64,000 bases of DNA. Source: Megalobrama amblycephala. Its lineage: Eukaryota > Chordata > Actinopteri > Cypriniformes > Xenocyprididae. Location of the stretch: positions 74,015,244-74,079,243 of the forward strand of contig NC_063044.1 in assembly GCF_018812025.1 (NCBI RefSeq), in the 5' to 3' direction. The notes below the pieces were generated by a model, which worked only from the letters and a program-made list of their open reading frames with translations, ran no database searches and had not been told where the DNA came from. A program made the position numbers and the translations under genes. Below, in pieces: positions 11,728 through 25,160 of the stretch (within the stretch, counting starts at the first letter, position 1; every line of letters begins with the position of its first letter).

Positions 11728-12350
11728 AGACGTCAGGACCCAACCGACCGGCAGCATTTGTGTTTTTGCTTCTTTATTATATTAAGAATGAAATACAGTA
11801 GGTTTGTATGATCAGCATAATTGTCTTTAATTAATAATATGATATGATAGTTCAATATTTCAATATAAAACATGTCAGTATAGAAATGCTGCATGAATTA
11901 CACTTTTCGGTTCATTTATGAGACACGCCCCAGTTCCTGTTTATATTGTCTGCTATATTTATTAAATCCAGGCTATTAGTTGATGAAACATTGATTAAAA
12001 TTGAGATACATGTTATACAAAACGAAATTCGCTTTAAAGAAAAGCTTTCTACTAAATAAAACTTAATGAAGTGGTTAAAATCATGTCTGACCCTCTCCAT
12101 GTCTCCCGATATATTGATCATCTCATGCTGTTCAGTTTTCATAATCGACTCTTGAATCATCGGTCTCATGCAGACATTATCGTGATGAACACAATAATAT
12201 AATTTTAAGGCAAACAGGTAACTTACTTTATTTAAGTTAAACTAACAATTCTTCTTTTACAGTGTGAATTAGATCATGGAATGCTGAGTGAATTTGACCT
12301 TTTTTCATTTTTCATTTTTTTTTAATCATTCCTCACTTGCAGGCAAATTA
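11728..12350. other. AT-rich spacer, no gene
   Basis: This is a 0.6-kb AT-rich spacer between two related TIR elements. The short minus-strand frame at 11912-12169 matches nothing I recognise. The piece ATTTATTAAATCCAGGC at 11957 recurs near 46869, so at least part is dispersed repeat. Confidence 0.4.
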
Positions 12351-13095
12351 CAGTTTTTTACAGACGCTAGGACACATTTCTCAATACTTAGGTCACTTTT
12401 GCTCTCACACAGTTTTCCTAACCAACTTTCAGCTTGGCAAAGCAGTTCATTTCACATTCAAAATGCACTAAATCTACCAAAACACTTCATTCATGTCTCA
12501 AATCAATTCATTCTTCCAGAACACTAGCAAAGGTTGACAGCCGACAAAAACACTTTGTCACCCACAAAACAATGACCTAAAAACACTAACAACATGTAGC
12601 ATTATACAATGTTTTCTTGTGTAAAACAAGGACACATCTCTGTTTATAATTCACTGCAATATATGTTACTGGAATGAATCAGACATGATGCAGAATTCGT
12701 CAATATTTTATGTCGTTTATTTTATTTTATTTTATTTTTTGCACTGAGTAATTCCAAAATACAAGAATTTGTATACACACCATCCACTGATACAGATACA
12801 ATTCAATTGATTTTATAGCATTTAATTTTAAGATTTAAAATATATTTCATTAAAATATTACTGTAGGAATGTAGCAAATTGCTGTCTTATTCAGTTTTGT
12901 ATGATGTTATTGTTTTGAACATAAGTTTAACAGTTTTGAAAACAGTATGTAAGCATGTGCAAATTGGCCTGTACGTACAAAGAGTTTTGGCAGTTGTTGT
13001 GTCTGAGTGAGAAAAGAATTCATGAAATTTAAGAGATGTGGTCATTGAATGCATTTTGTGCCAAAGCAATGATAAGTGATCCTCAGTTTAGCCCA
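12351..13095. mobile_element. Second TA-type element, internally inverted and truncated
   Basis: It opens with the same CAGTTTTTTACAGACGCTAG end as the element at 10930-11725. The block at 12355-12540 is the inverse of 11540-11725. The block at 12840-13090 is the inverse of about 10985-11280 (shared CTGTACGTACA and TTTTGGCAGTTGTTGTGTC). The distal terminus is missing after about 13095, so this copy is truncated. Confidence 0.7.
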
Positions 13096-13926
13096 CATAG
13101 AGATAACTGCAGATAACTACATACTGTAGTTCAAAGATTATTCAACCTTCATTGATTATACATAAAATTCAATGAACTTCAAAAATTTGAGTTTGTCTGT
13201 TTCAAAAACTAACCAAAAAATTAAACACTAAATGTTTAAATTTCAATATTGTCAAAATAAACAACTGCAACAGTTATATCACATACCTTAATTAAACTCA
13301 GTACAAAGAAAAAAAAAAAGGGTTTTCTTTTGAATTCCCATTTGCTGATGAGGAAGCGGATGTCAAAAGCACATAAATGCCAGAATGTAAAATTAATATT
13401 TTTATGCATTTAAATGTGATAAAATTTTGTTTGTACTTTATAAATTAATGCAAAATTCTAGTACAAATGCACAGTTCTCACATTTATTTATGCATTAAAA
13501 ACAGCGCTCCGAATTTGCGTGTGATTGAAAAGTGCGCGGTCTTGCACCCCACCAGTTGAGAAAAATTGAAGTAAGCTATATATAATGTTCGCAGTTCACT
13601 GTTGTTCTGCTGAAGCGGCTCCTGTATCATTTCTGCGCGCGTTTGACTTGCGCCTGGTGCTGAGGCGAAGTTGGAGTGCGTGTCTGAAGTGTCCCGTTTT
13701 TTGTGGTCTTAAAGAGACAGTTCTGCGTTTAAATAACCGCAATTCTTGTCAACAAAAAAATATACAGAAACAAAGGGGTGGCCAAGCTTAGGCCAAGGGT
13801 GGCCACCCCTGGCTCCGCCCCTGACAACAGCTAAGCTATTCAATTTTACTGTACAATAATGAAACAAACAAAGACTTGATTGAGTTGATCTACAAGTCCA
13901 GGTGTAACCTAATCATTTTATTATTA
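13096..13926. other. Spacer with hAT-like terminus
   Basis: No gene is supported. Positions 13775-13823 (GGGGTGGCC repeated, then GGCTCCGCCCCTG) look like one end of a hAT-type element. No partner end could be found nearby. Confidence 0.4.
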
Positions 13927-16112
13927 CAGTTTTTTCAATTGCTAACTGTTGTTTACCAATACTTAAAGTACTTTTTCTAAACTCTTAACACAGCAACACA
14001 CATTCATCACACAATTAGCCAAATTTTCTGCCCAAAACTAGATTTTGCTAAATAAACACAAACTCTACATTTCAAAATGCTAAAAACCTTTTTCAACACA
14101 TACTAACTCTATCAAAACACAGAAAACCTGATTCAAAATCGAGTCATTCTGTCAAAACATAGCACTAGTTTTCTATCCAACATGAACATATAGTCAAAGT
14201 GCAATGACTGTCAAAATACTAACAGCTGATGGCATTATGAAAACTGCATTACTGTAATGTTTCAGTTCTACCAACAGAAAATATGAAATCCATCGTTTTT
14301 ATAATTCAGTTTCCTTTGACTACAGTAATAGAGTAATGCATGTAAGCCATTCTTCATGTTTGATTGAGTGTTTAATGTGTGCATTCTTGGCAACAGAAGT
14401 GAGTCATTATTTTATAGAAAGAGAAGTAGAAAAAGAGAAGAAGAACAAAGTAACAGAATTGCTCAGGGCAGCTACTGGTCAGATGTGTCCCCTATGCAGA
14501 ACTTCAGCTGCCCCCTCTATTGAAATCTCTTTCTGGGGGTGGGGGTGTGGTGTTGATGTTGCCCCCATTGAGGGTGGGATGGTGTCCCCTTGTAAGTTGG
14601 TGCCCTACGCTGACCACATATTCTGCATATACACTCTAAAAAATGCTGGGTTAAAAACAACCCAAGTTGGGTTGAAAATGGACAAACACAGTGATTGGGT
14701 TGTTTTGACCCAGCGGTTGGGTTAAATGTTTGCCCAACCTGCTGGGTTGTTTTATTTAACCCAAATATTGTTCAAAATTACTGTATTGCTCGCTTAAAAT
14801 GAACCCAAATTATGTTGGAAATTATTAATGTTTAATAAATGAACATTTATTGATAAGTTTATTGAATAATAATCAAACAATAAACATTTATTAAATTGCT
14901 TATTAATAAATGTTCACCTTTTGATTATTATTGTTGCCTCTAATAATTATGTGTCTGATTTTTAATTTCCAACCTATGTTGGGTTCATTTTAAGTCAGCC
15001 ATATAGTCATTTTTAAACAATAGTCGAGTTAAATAAAACTACCCAGCACGTTGGGCAAACATTTAACCCAACTGCTGGGTTAAAACAACCCAATCGCTGG
15101 GTTTGTCCATTTTCAACCCAACATGGGTTGTTTTTAACCAAACATTTTTTAGAGTATATGGAACAGTGTTAGTGGAATCGATGTAGTAAAAGCTTTACAT
15201 GAAGCTTTTACTGAAATGAAAACAACAAATCCAACATACATGGCCTTTGGTTACTGTTGAAGCTTTTCTTTCCACCACAGAATTAAAAAGTATAAAAGGT
15301 AATTATGACTTTTTATCTCACAATTTGGACCTTTTCCCCTCAGAATTGTGATATATAAACTATAGGAATTGAGAGGGAAAAAAGTCAGAATTGTGATATA
15401 AACAGTCACAATTAACTTTTATTTTCAGAAATAAGCTTTCATAGGTTCATCTTGTGTAAGGGGGAAATCATAGAGATGCTCAATCCAGCACACATTCTTC
15501 CTCCTCTCCTCTTCCTCTTCTTCTCTCTTGTCCTGATCCAACTTCTCCTCTCCTCCTTCATCTATTCTTCTCCCTTACCCAGATATTATTTTCTCTCTGC
15601 TCCTCTGTGTTGTTCTTCATCCACACTGAACAAACCCGATCCAAAGAGTCCTATTTTACTGTGTATCTCCATGTAATGGAAAGAAATTGAACCCTTGACT
15701 ATGCCTCCAACTGAGACTGGAATCTGCTATTTCTCAATATTTCAGTGATCTGCTAATTAAAAATGCTTATCAATTGTTTCAGTATGTGTTTTATATATAT
15801 TTTCAATACTGTTGAGCTGCTGTTGTTGCAGAATTAGAGGTTTTATCCTATATTTAAAGATTTGAGCATTAGGTCTTCATTTCTGACTTGCTGTGTTTAA
15901 GCATTTGCAAATAAGATGAGAAAGATCCATGATTTTGGTATGAGGTAAGCTTATATGAAAAGAAAATTTAAGCATTTAAGAAATGTGTTAATTGACTTCA
16001 TTTTGTGTGAAAACGACATGAATTGTGTTAATGGTGTGGCCACAACAGACGGATGTTCTGCTAAATGTGTTTAGAGTTTGGACAAAAGTATGTTAGACAT
16101 TGAAAAAAACTG
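13927..16112. mobile_element. TA-flanked TIR element, 2.2 kb
   Basis: It begins CAGTTTTTTCAATTGCTAAC and ends with the inverted GTTAGACATTGAAAAAAACTG, flanked by TA (13925-13926 and 16113-16114). This is consistent with a Tc1/mariner-type element. The interior carries the palindromic element at 14633-15155. The frame at 14336-14725 has no transposase motif. Confidence 0.7.
14633..15155. mobile_element. Palindromic CTGGGTT element, copy 1
   Basis: ACTCTAAAAAATGCTGGG at the left is mirrored by an inverted ACATTTTTTAGAGT at the right. The arms carry repeated GGGTTGTTTT and AACCCAAC blocks over about 220 bp each. It is non-coding and closely related to the element at 18920-19434. It lies inside the larger element at 13927-16112. 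Confidence 0.8.
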
Positions 16113-16830
16113 TAATGTATGATCATTTATTTCAATGTTAATGATTCAGCTAATGAATCTACTACAAATTAAAAGAAAAAGTATAAGACACAACCTATTG
16201 ACATGCATTTCTAATTGTATAAAAAAAAAAACGGAGCTCACAGTGTTAACATTTACTTTGCTTTTAAATAATAAACGCCTACATTAATTTTTAGTTCTAC
16301 ATTTGATTCCAGCACTGTGATTATGAATTTGTTTATCTAATGTTTCGACTGAATTTATCTGATATCACAGCTCTCAACGAGAGAATGAACTGACACATTT
16401 CCTTTCTAATGTTTTAAAGTCTGTGATTATAGCGCCACTTAGCGATAAAAGGCAGCAAACACACGGTGAAACTATTATTGTGGTTTGATCAATACTTTCT
16501 ATACAGTAACAGTACTGATCAAACAGCACTGTTCCTGCTGAGGTGTGACATGATGTAAAACTTGCTTGGGTGTCTTTTAAGCCCTCACAATCAAAGAGGT
16601 GACAGAAGTGACAGAACATTACGGAAGGACCCCTTACACCTTAAATTTGTCGAGCCAATGAAACTGCTCAGCTGCATGTGAAAACATTTGGTGTAATGAA
16701 GCCCAAAAGTGTGTCTCTCTTGGTTTGTGTAAGCTAAAGTAACAGTGAAAGAGAAATTGCACCACCTGCTGTTCAGGCCAGAATCTCTGTGTCGTTTATT
16801 TAAACCACACAGGTACGAGTTATGCGCCCC
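16113..16830. other. No gene recognised
   Basis: This is AT-rich sequence with an 81-codon minus-strand frame (16374-16619) that is cysteine-rich but matches no family I know. Its context (no splice-compatible partners, simple AT flanks) does not support a gene. Confidence 0.4.
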
Positions 16831-18420
16831 TGGTCACATGATCCTTCAGAAATTATTCTAATATGCTGCTCAAGAAACATTTCTTATTATTATCAGTGCT
16901 GAAAACAGTCCTTTGGTGAATAGAAAGTTCAAAAGAACAGCATTTGGCTAAAATAGGATCTTTTGTAACATTATACATGTCTATACTGTCACTTTTGATC
17001 AATGCATCTATGCATTTAATGCATCATTACTGAATAAAATTATGAATTTCTTTAAAGACCTCCTGTGGTGAATATCAAGTTTTTAATGTTGTTTATATGT
17101 CTGTGTAGTGTTTTTAATATGCTTTAAGACGAACCATGTGCAAATTCATAAGTCGGCACCATTGCTGAGTATTTTATGTTTGAAACTGCAGGAAACCAAA
17201 AACCCGCGGTTTGAAATCGGTGGTGTTTGTGACGTCACAGACTACCTTGTATCCAATCACAACAACGTGCCGGCGGGTTTTAGCATATCATTAACTATGA
17301 CCGATCTGAAGCAGGAAAGTCTCGAGAGAAGCCAGGTTATATTTTCTGCTGATAAGAAAAATAGTGTAGATTTATCAATATAGCGAGTCTATTACGATGT
17401 TATGATGAACTATAAGCCTTTCTCCACTGACGTTCTGAGTTGCTCAAAGTGTTTGTAAGGATACAGATTGTTAGAAGTCAGCTGTCTGACTCTGAGATGA
17501 AAAACAGGAACCGTGTGTCTCTAAAAAGCAACGAAATTGTCAAATATACATCCAGCAAATGTTCACAGAGGAAAACGGCTGCTTGTTCTCTCGATAGTGT
17601 CTGTTTCACTGAGAAATCACTTCAGGTGATTCAGTGAGAGAGCAGTTCAAAAGAATGCAAGTAGATTCAGACAGTTTTGCAAAGGGATTTTACCAATTCA
17701 TAATTTAAAACACAATTTGAGCGTAGGAAATTAAACTGAATATACGAAGCGAAGCAAGCTTTTTTCTTAAATATCCACAACATAAACAAAAAATTGCTCG
17801 TCACTATAGGAACACTAGTCTGTCTGAGCTGGCGTGAGCGAGTGGAGGCGGGGCTAATTTGCATATTCATTTATTCGTGTATATTTAATGAGGCAAGGGT
17901 GTATAGTTTAACTTGAATTTTTTTTTTTTTTTTTTTATGTCATTTTGGTGATCAAAAATGAGTCTTAAGGGATAAAATAATTGACTACAGGGGCACCTTA
18001 ATTTCCTTCCCTCAAAAACATGAACAAATAAATAATTTAAATTCTTACTGACCCCAAACTTTGTATAATGTTACAAAAGCTTTGTATTGCAGATAAATGC
18101 TGTTCTTTTGAACTTTCTATTCATCAAATAATCCTGAAAAAAAACAGTACACAACTGTGTTCAACATTGATAATAATCATAAATGTTTCTTGAGCAGCAG
18201 ATCAGCATATTATAATGATTTCTGAAGGATCATGTGACACTGAAGACTGGAGTAATGATGCTGAAAATTCAGCTTTGATCACTGGATATAAATTACACTT
18301 TACTATTGTATTATTATTATTTTAAATTGTAATAATATCTCATAATACTGTTGTTTTACTGTATTTTGGATCAAATCAATGCAGGCTTGGTGAGCAGAAG
18401 AGACTTTTGAACAGTAATGT
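16831..18420. repeat. Dispersed fish repeats, inverted pair around a TIR-like element
   Basis: Blocks at 16835-17045 and 18030-18420 share inverted motifs (GATCATGTGACACTGAAG-type, TTCTTTTGAACTTTCTATTC, AATGCATCATTACTG-type). Between them, 17055-18003 has ends AAAGACCTCCTGTGGTG and, inverted, AAGGTGCCCCTGTAGTC. A relative of this end recurs at 52597 (AAAGTCCGCCTGTAGTC). The open frame at 17108-17383 lies inside this repeat and is probably not a gene. Confidence 0.6.
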
Positions 18421-18789
18421 TCGTCCAACAGAATAATTCTAGCATTATTTACTAAAAACAGCTGGATGACTGATGTGACACTTTGTGATAATAACGCTTC
18501 TTCTAAAATACTTGTTTAAAAGCATGAAACTAGTTTATTAGATATTAAAAATATAAATTATGACAAGACAGGCTGTCAGTCTGTGTGTTGGTGGGGATTT
18601 TTCAACGATTTCAGTGCAGTTTACATCGTTATGTCCAGTAGGTGGCGGCAATGGACTGCTATGAGTGAGTCTGTCAGTCAGTCAGCATGCATTTCAGTCC
18701 AAAAGCCTGCTTTATGCAAGAACTAACAATGCTTTTGCTATCAATCAGGGGCGGACTTAGGGCCCCAGGGAATTGGGGCCCCCCCGACA
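18421..18789. other. No gene; hAT-like end near 18745
   Basis: AGGGGCGGACTTAGGGCCCC at 18746 resembles a hAT-type terminus. The rest is AT-rich with no coding signal. Confidence 0.4.
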
Positions 18790-19550
18790 AATGCCAAGAA
18801 GTATAATAGTACAGAAAATCCAAAAAAAAAAAAAAAAAAAAAAATATTTGTTGCAGAATGCTGAACACATTTATAATTTAATATTAATTCAGTCACAGTG
18901 TATCATATATAGAGGTCTACACTCTAAAAAATGCTGGGTTAAAAACAACCCAAGTTGGGTTAAAAATGGACAAACCCAGCGACTGGGTTGTTTTGACCCA
19001 GCTGTTGGGTTGAATCTTTAACCCAACCTGCTGGCTAGTTTTATTTAACTCAACTGATGTTTAAAAATCACTTTATTGATCACTTAAAATGAACCCAAAA
19101 TAGGTTGGAAAATAACATTTATTAATATGTTTAATTAATAATAATTAAATAATAAACATTTATTAAATTGCTTATTAATAAATGTTCATCTTTTGATCAT
19201 TATTGTTGCCTCTAGTAATTATGTGTCTGATTTTTAATTTCCAACATATTTTGCGCTCATTTTAAGCCAGCCATATAGTCATTTTTAAACAATAGTTGAG
19301 TTAAATAAAACTACCCAGCACATTGGGTAAACATTTAACCCAACCGCTCGGTCAAAACAACCCAATCACTGGGTTTTTCCATATTTAACCCAACTTGGGT
19401 TGTTTTTAACCCAGCATTTTTTAGAGTGTAGACCTCTATAAATGATACACTGTGACTGAATTCATATTAAATTATAAATGTGTTCAGCATTCTGCAACAA
19501 ATTTTTTTTTTTTTTTTTTTTTTTGGATTTGCTGTACTATTATAAGTCTT
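18790..19550. repeat. 755-bp near-perfect palindrome around a CTGGGTT element
   Basis: The core (about 18920-19434) is a second copy of the palindromic CTGGGTT element. Beyond both ends of the core another 120 bp on each side are also inverted copies. GTTGCAGAATGCTGAACACATT at 18850 pairs with its complement near 19490, TATAGAGGTCTA pairs with TAGACCTCTATA, and both outer ends hold an A or T run next to AGTATAATAGTAC. The whole structure is symmetric about 19175. Confidence 0.85.
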
Positions 19551-21960
19551 AAAGTGAGCAGTATATATTAAAATGTAGCGCAAGGATCCGGCAGGCATGT
19601 ATTCATGATATATTAAGTGGGGCAGCCGCAGAAATGAAGCACAGAAATCAGACCTATTAATAATGAAAAATTAGCAAGCGTAAATGTTTCCAATTTACAC
19701 AAGGAGTAAAAAAATAGTATAGTACAAAGCTTTATTGAAAATAATGAATTCCCGAAATTTACCGTATTCATTGCATGAATTTAATCAGATTTGTCATTAT
19801 TATTTTTACTCAAATTAATGTGGGGGGCCTTCAATTCGAGCATTGCTTAAAAGATCATAACATATGCAGCATTTACAGCAGATGATGATCACACACACAT
19901 GCGTTAATAATAAACAGGATTTATCACAGCGGAGCTTAATATCGAGCCTCAGTCTCTGACAGCAGAACGATTACTGAACACTGCAGGAACAAAGACTGAG
20001 GAGAGAGCCGACACTGCTATATATTAGACAAAAAGAGGGCGGAGAATCTCCTTCAAATGTCACTATAAGCCACTATCAAAAATGTAAACATGAAAGTGTT
20101 TAAATAAATAGTTCACAGTTTGAATATTTCAAAGACAAACAAAAAATGTATAGACCTAATAATCAAATCTCATACCTTAAGTGGATCCTTAGTGAAAATA
20201 AGCAGAAATCAGAATAAAAGTCTCCATGATGCTGCTGAAAAACGGGGGTTGTCAAATGGAAAGTCCCTTTGCACTAAGTGGCATTGAGCAGACATTTGCC
20301 TAGGAGTCTCTACTTTGTAGTTCTGGAGGAGGAGCAAGTCATCTCCCAATCTTCCAATCAGTTAAGCGAACGTCAGCCTAATTTACATAATTTACATAGG
20401 CCTACATATTTATGCCAGTATTAGTGTGACGTTTGTGTGAAGCTGTGATTTCAATAGATAAAAAGCAACTTTTCCCGTATTTAAAGAGCTTCATTTAGCT
20501 AAACACCAATAGATTTCACTGCACAAGAAGTGTGTGTATGTTGACGACTGGATCTGACTATACATGTCTGTCTGAAGAAAAGTGGAGAATTATTGAGAAA
20601 AATAACAGAATATATCATATGCTAAACAAACTAGCTTTTAATTCATCTGAACAAGTTGATGTTTCAGTAGTTTGTGGTTCTGTATTTTGATGTAGCTGTG
20701 ATAATAAACAGTAAATCTGCCCAACTATGTGATATTAAAGAATCATTCTTCAATATCCTGATAACAAATTCATCATTGGTAATGGTTTCAAGAGTAACTT
20801 CAACCCTTTCTATAATAAACTATGTGCAATCTAGATTTGATTCAATAATAACGTCCAAATTCAATGACACTCTAATAATGATCTCACAATTCAAACTGCA
20901 TTTCTCTTATTAATACACTGTCCAATGTTGAACTTTCTGTTGAATTTGTGGAAGCAAATTTGTAAAGTGAAATAAAATTGACAATTGAAAATTTTTTAGG
21001 TTCTATTTTTAAACTGACTGAATATGTTGGAAGTGAAATCTGAAAGGTGAATATGAATCTCCAAATTTTTAACATTTTAATGAAAATGTGTGTGAAATAT
21101 TTACAGCACAAACATACAACCACGTAAATGCATTAAAATGCAAACACAGTTAATGCAATGCACTTTTTCAATTAGTGAGATTCATTATTTCAAAAACGTT
21201 TGGCATTAATAAACTTCCGCAATTTTTTTCCAGTGTTCTGTAGCAAGATTTTTGTTGCAAAGCGTTTGCTGGTGCAACTCCTTTCATTTGCAAAGCGGGA
21301 GATGCATAAACATTGTTCTATATCTGATTTCACTAACCGCCACGTTCCCCTCACGCCTCGTTTCTTTGAAAACCCACAGTATGTTTTTGCTCAGAGGCAG
21401 CGCCTCTGTGGTTATGTCAAACTTATCTGTGAAAATATCCAACTCAAACTCAAACCTAGTTTGTACAACCATTTATTTGACAATAATCTCACTTTATTCT
21501 GAGTGTTTGCTGTTAGAAACTGATTATTTGAGTCAGGATATATGAGAAAAGACTATAAAACTGCTCTACTGAAAGACAATACTGTTATTTCTCACAATAT
21601 GACATGGATAAAAAAATCTAAGTACATATTGATTTGAAATGGTTCATTATTGGCTCAATGTAAAGTAGCAGCATATGTTCCAGTATACTTAAATAATCTA
21701 AAGTAACTAACAAATCTGATCAGCCAAAGATGTAAAAAGAAACATAAAATGGCAGAAGCAACACTAGAGATCGATTCCCATCAATTCCCCTCACAGATCG
21801 ACTTTTGACTTGACATTCATTAGCAGTTTTCACTATAAAATATGAAACAATCACACAAACAAACACAAAATCGCTCTGGTCTGAATGAATTTATCATATT
21901 TTCCTCACATGCTGCACTAAATGTTCATTTCAGCAGGAAGACGTCTGGGGCCTCATTTCC
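19551..21960. other. No gene recognised, 2.4 kb
   Basis: This is AT-rich sequence. Frames of 79-100 codons at 20674-20913, 20884-21123 and 21200-21502 overlap each other on both strands. They lack recognisable domains or splice context. GGAGGAGGAGCAAGTC near 20325 is a minor purine tract. Nothing can be annotated with support. Confidence 0.4.
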
Positions 21961-22534
21961 CTGGTAAAAATAAGTATACTTTATTGTATTTGAAATATAT
22001 TCCCTTTTCAATAGTACATTGCAAATATACTAACAAAAAATTACCATCTTTAAATATATAAAAAGTATATTAGCATCATACATTAACCTATTTTCACAAT
22101 ACAACTTTAAACACACTTTAAAATAATTGTAATTTAGTATACTTTCTAAAAATATACTTTTGAAAAATGTTCTTAAAATTAAAGTTCTGTGTTTTTTTTT
22201 TTTTTTAAAGTTGTAAATTGTAGTCTACCAGTTATTTCCGATCACTAAATTATTCTTCTCAATCTCACGAATGGAAAACTGTCAAAATTTAATTTTGCTT
22301 CAACTAACGGAAAACTTGGTTTCACCTTGATATCTCCTTTTTGAGTTTGTGGTAGTGGTTTATGTGCACACCAAAAGGCCCAGTTCATATGATTGGTCAA
22401 ACTGCCCCTTCTTCTGTACAATATTAATTCGTAAAGTGTCCTATACTCTATATGCTTTACTATGTACTGGAAACAATATCGACATACTGTACCGATACAG
22501 TTCCTTGATGCTAATCCTCATTTACTGTCCAGAA

Positions 22535-23754
22535 GTATACTTACAACACAAATAAAGTATACTTACAACACAAATAAAGTTAACTTATAACACAAATAAA
22601 GCATACTTATAACACAAAAGTATACTTACAACACAAATAAAGTGTACTTATAACACAAAAGTATACTTACAACACAAATAAAGTATACTTATAACAAATA
22701 AAGTATACTTATAACACAAAAAATACTTATAACAAATAAAGTATACTTATAACACAAAAAATACTTATAACACAAAAAATACTTATAACACAAATAAAGT
22801 TTACTTATAACAAATAAAGTATACTTATAACACAAAAAATACTTATAACACAAATAAAGGGTACTTATAACACAAATAAAGTGTACTTATATCACAAATA
22901 AAGTATACTTATAACACAAATAAAGTATACTTATAACACAAATAAAGTGTACTTATAACACAAATAAAGTGTACTTATAACACAAAAGTATACTTACAAC
23001 ACAAATAAAGTATACTTATAACAAATAAAGTATACTTATAACACAAAAAATACTTATAACACAAATAAAGTATACTTATAACAAATAAAGTATACTTATA
23101 ACACAAAACATACTTATAACACAAATAAAGTATACTTATAACACAAAAAATACTTATAACACAAATAAAGTATACTTATAACACAAAAGTATACTTACAA
23201 CACAAATAAAGTATACTTATAACACAAAAAATACTTATAACACAAAAAATACTTATAACACAAATAAAGTATACTTATAACACAAAAAATACTTATAACA
23301 CAAATAAAGTATACTTATAACTCAAAAGTATACTTACAACACAAATAAAGTATACTTATAACACAAAAAATACTTATAACACAAATAAAGTATACTTATA
23401 ACACAAAAGTATACTTACAACACAAATAAAGTATACTTATAACAAATAAAGTATACTTATAACACAAAAAATACTTATAACACAAAAAATACTTATAACA
23501 CAAATAAAGTATACTTATAACACAAAAAATACTTATAACACAAATAAAGTGTACTTATAACACAAAAGTATACTTACAACACAAATAAAGTATACTTATA
23601 ACACAAAAAATACTTATAACACAAATATACTTATAACAAATAAAGTATACTTATAACACAAAAAATACTTATAACACAAATAAAGTATACTTATAACAAA
23701 TAAAGTATACTTATAACACAAAAAATACTTATAACACAAATAAAGTACTTATAT
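22535..23754. repeat. Minisatellite ACTTATAACACAAATAAAGT
   Basis: About 55-60 units of 18-22 bp based on ACTTATAACACAAATAAAG(TAT). Three main variants recur in runs: one with TAAAGTAT, one lacking AC, and one ending CACAAAAAAT. They give a higher-order pattern in which ACACAAAAGTATACTTACAA recurs irregularly. The array resumes after the hAT insertion at 25161-25262. Confidence 0.9.
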
Positions 23755-25160
23755 AGTGGTGGGCATAGATTAATTTTTTTAATTATAACTAGATTAATTT
23801 TGGAATAATCTAGATTAATCTATAAAATGGCTCTTATTCTGCCGAAACACAGAAATGTGAATACCCAAATTGTCCCTGCGTCCCTTATAACACAGTATGT
23901 GAGATTAAAATAAAGTGTCCCAAACTTATGTTAGTGTATGCCAAAAGTCCCCATGGTCTAATTTCCGGTATTTTCGAAGTGTCCGAGCACACTTAGGCTA
24001 ATTGCCCACAACCCATTGCGCTTTACGCGGATTCAGTCAGAATACAAACATGAGTAAAAAGTGTTAAAAACTACAAAACATGGCGAAATGCACGATCGAC
24101 GCTGAGAGGTTGTTAGAGTGACTATATCAGTTCAAACTGATAGAAAAATTTATTTAATGTTATATGTGTCATTTTTATCTGCAAACACATGTGGACTTTC
24201 ATAAATCTGATTGGCCATACTTTTAAATGCATATTATGCGTTAAATAGGAAGTTCTCCACATGAAAGACTCGCGACTGCAGATAACGTGCTGCATTTCTC
24301 TCTGAACGGTAGGAAATACTAAATGAAATGTGGAGGATTAAGATATTGACAGGGCAGTTTACGGTGACTGGATGCGACAGAGAGCAAAGACGCAATTGTA
24401 TGACGTGATAGTATGTCCCAAACTTGTTACTCTTTTGCTAACATTCAAAAGTAAAACTTTTTTTTCACAGAAAAGTACATACTTTTAGGGCGTAGTATAA
24501 GTAGGCGAATGGGACGCACAAATGACTAAAAGTAATCCGCCATTTTGTCCGACAACGCAGAAGGAGTAGAAGATTACTCGGTGGAGTTAACTTTTGTATA
24601 TTATATTTTGTATATTGACATCTTTCCGGTTTGAAACAACATTGATTCTCATGTTCATAGATTATTTGATGCTATAAATGGACTTTAAGAGATGATCAGT
24701 TTACGAGCCTCTTGAGCTGAGGCGCTACAGCATCTGTCACGACCATGGTCACGGCACATTAAAGAAAACGGGTTTTATTGATTGAATCTCTTAAAAAACT
24801 ACACAGTTTTAAAGCTGGGACTTTGTTAAATATCATAAGTAACCTGCTCTGTCTTGTCTGTCGTCGTGTTGTCAGTCAGTATCCTCTTTGCTCCGTGATG
24901 CACTGTGTGTGTGGCGTCACAGCGCCACGGTTTGTCGGACAAAGCAACAGTAACTAAGGGGGGCGGGTCTTTGCGAAAGGTCAGTTCGGCTAGGAATACA
25001 TCCGCGCTAAAATATCAAGGTGAAAGTCATCATAGCTTGCGTAGAATAGACCCAGCTCCCAACCCAACTTTGAGAATAGATTAACGGCGATATTTTTTTT
25101 ATCGCCCGATAAGAGTCTCACGTTAACGCAGCACGTTAATGCCGATAACGGCCCACCACT
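23755..25160. mobile_element. hAT-like element inserted in minisatellite
   Basis: The ends are AGTGGTGGGC and GCCCACCACT. The flanks ACTTATAT (23747-23754) and ACTTATAA (25161-25168) agree at 7 of 8 positions, consistent with a hAT duplication inside the repeat unit. Subterminal TAGATTAAT motifs occur at the left and AATAGATTAACGGCGATA at the right. No transposase frame remains in the 1.4-kb interior. Confidence 0.8.

Noticed and set aside
14336..14725. 129-codon plus-strand frame
   Set aside because: It runs into the palindromic CTGGGTT element and has no recognisable domain.
17108..17383. 91-codon plus-strand frame
   Set aside because: It lies wholly inside a dispersed repeat whose relative recurs near 52.6 kb.
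21200..21545. Three overlapping frames of 62-100 codons
   Set aside because: They overlap on both strands with no motif, consistent with chance.
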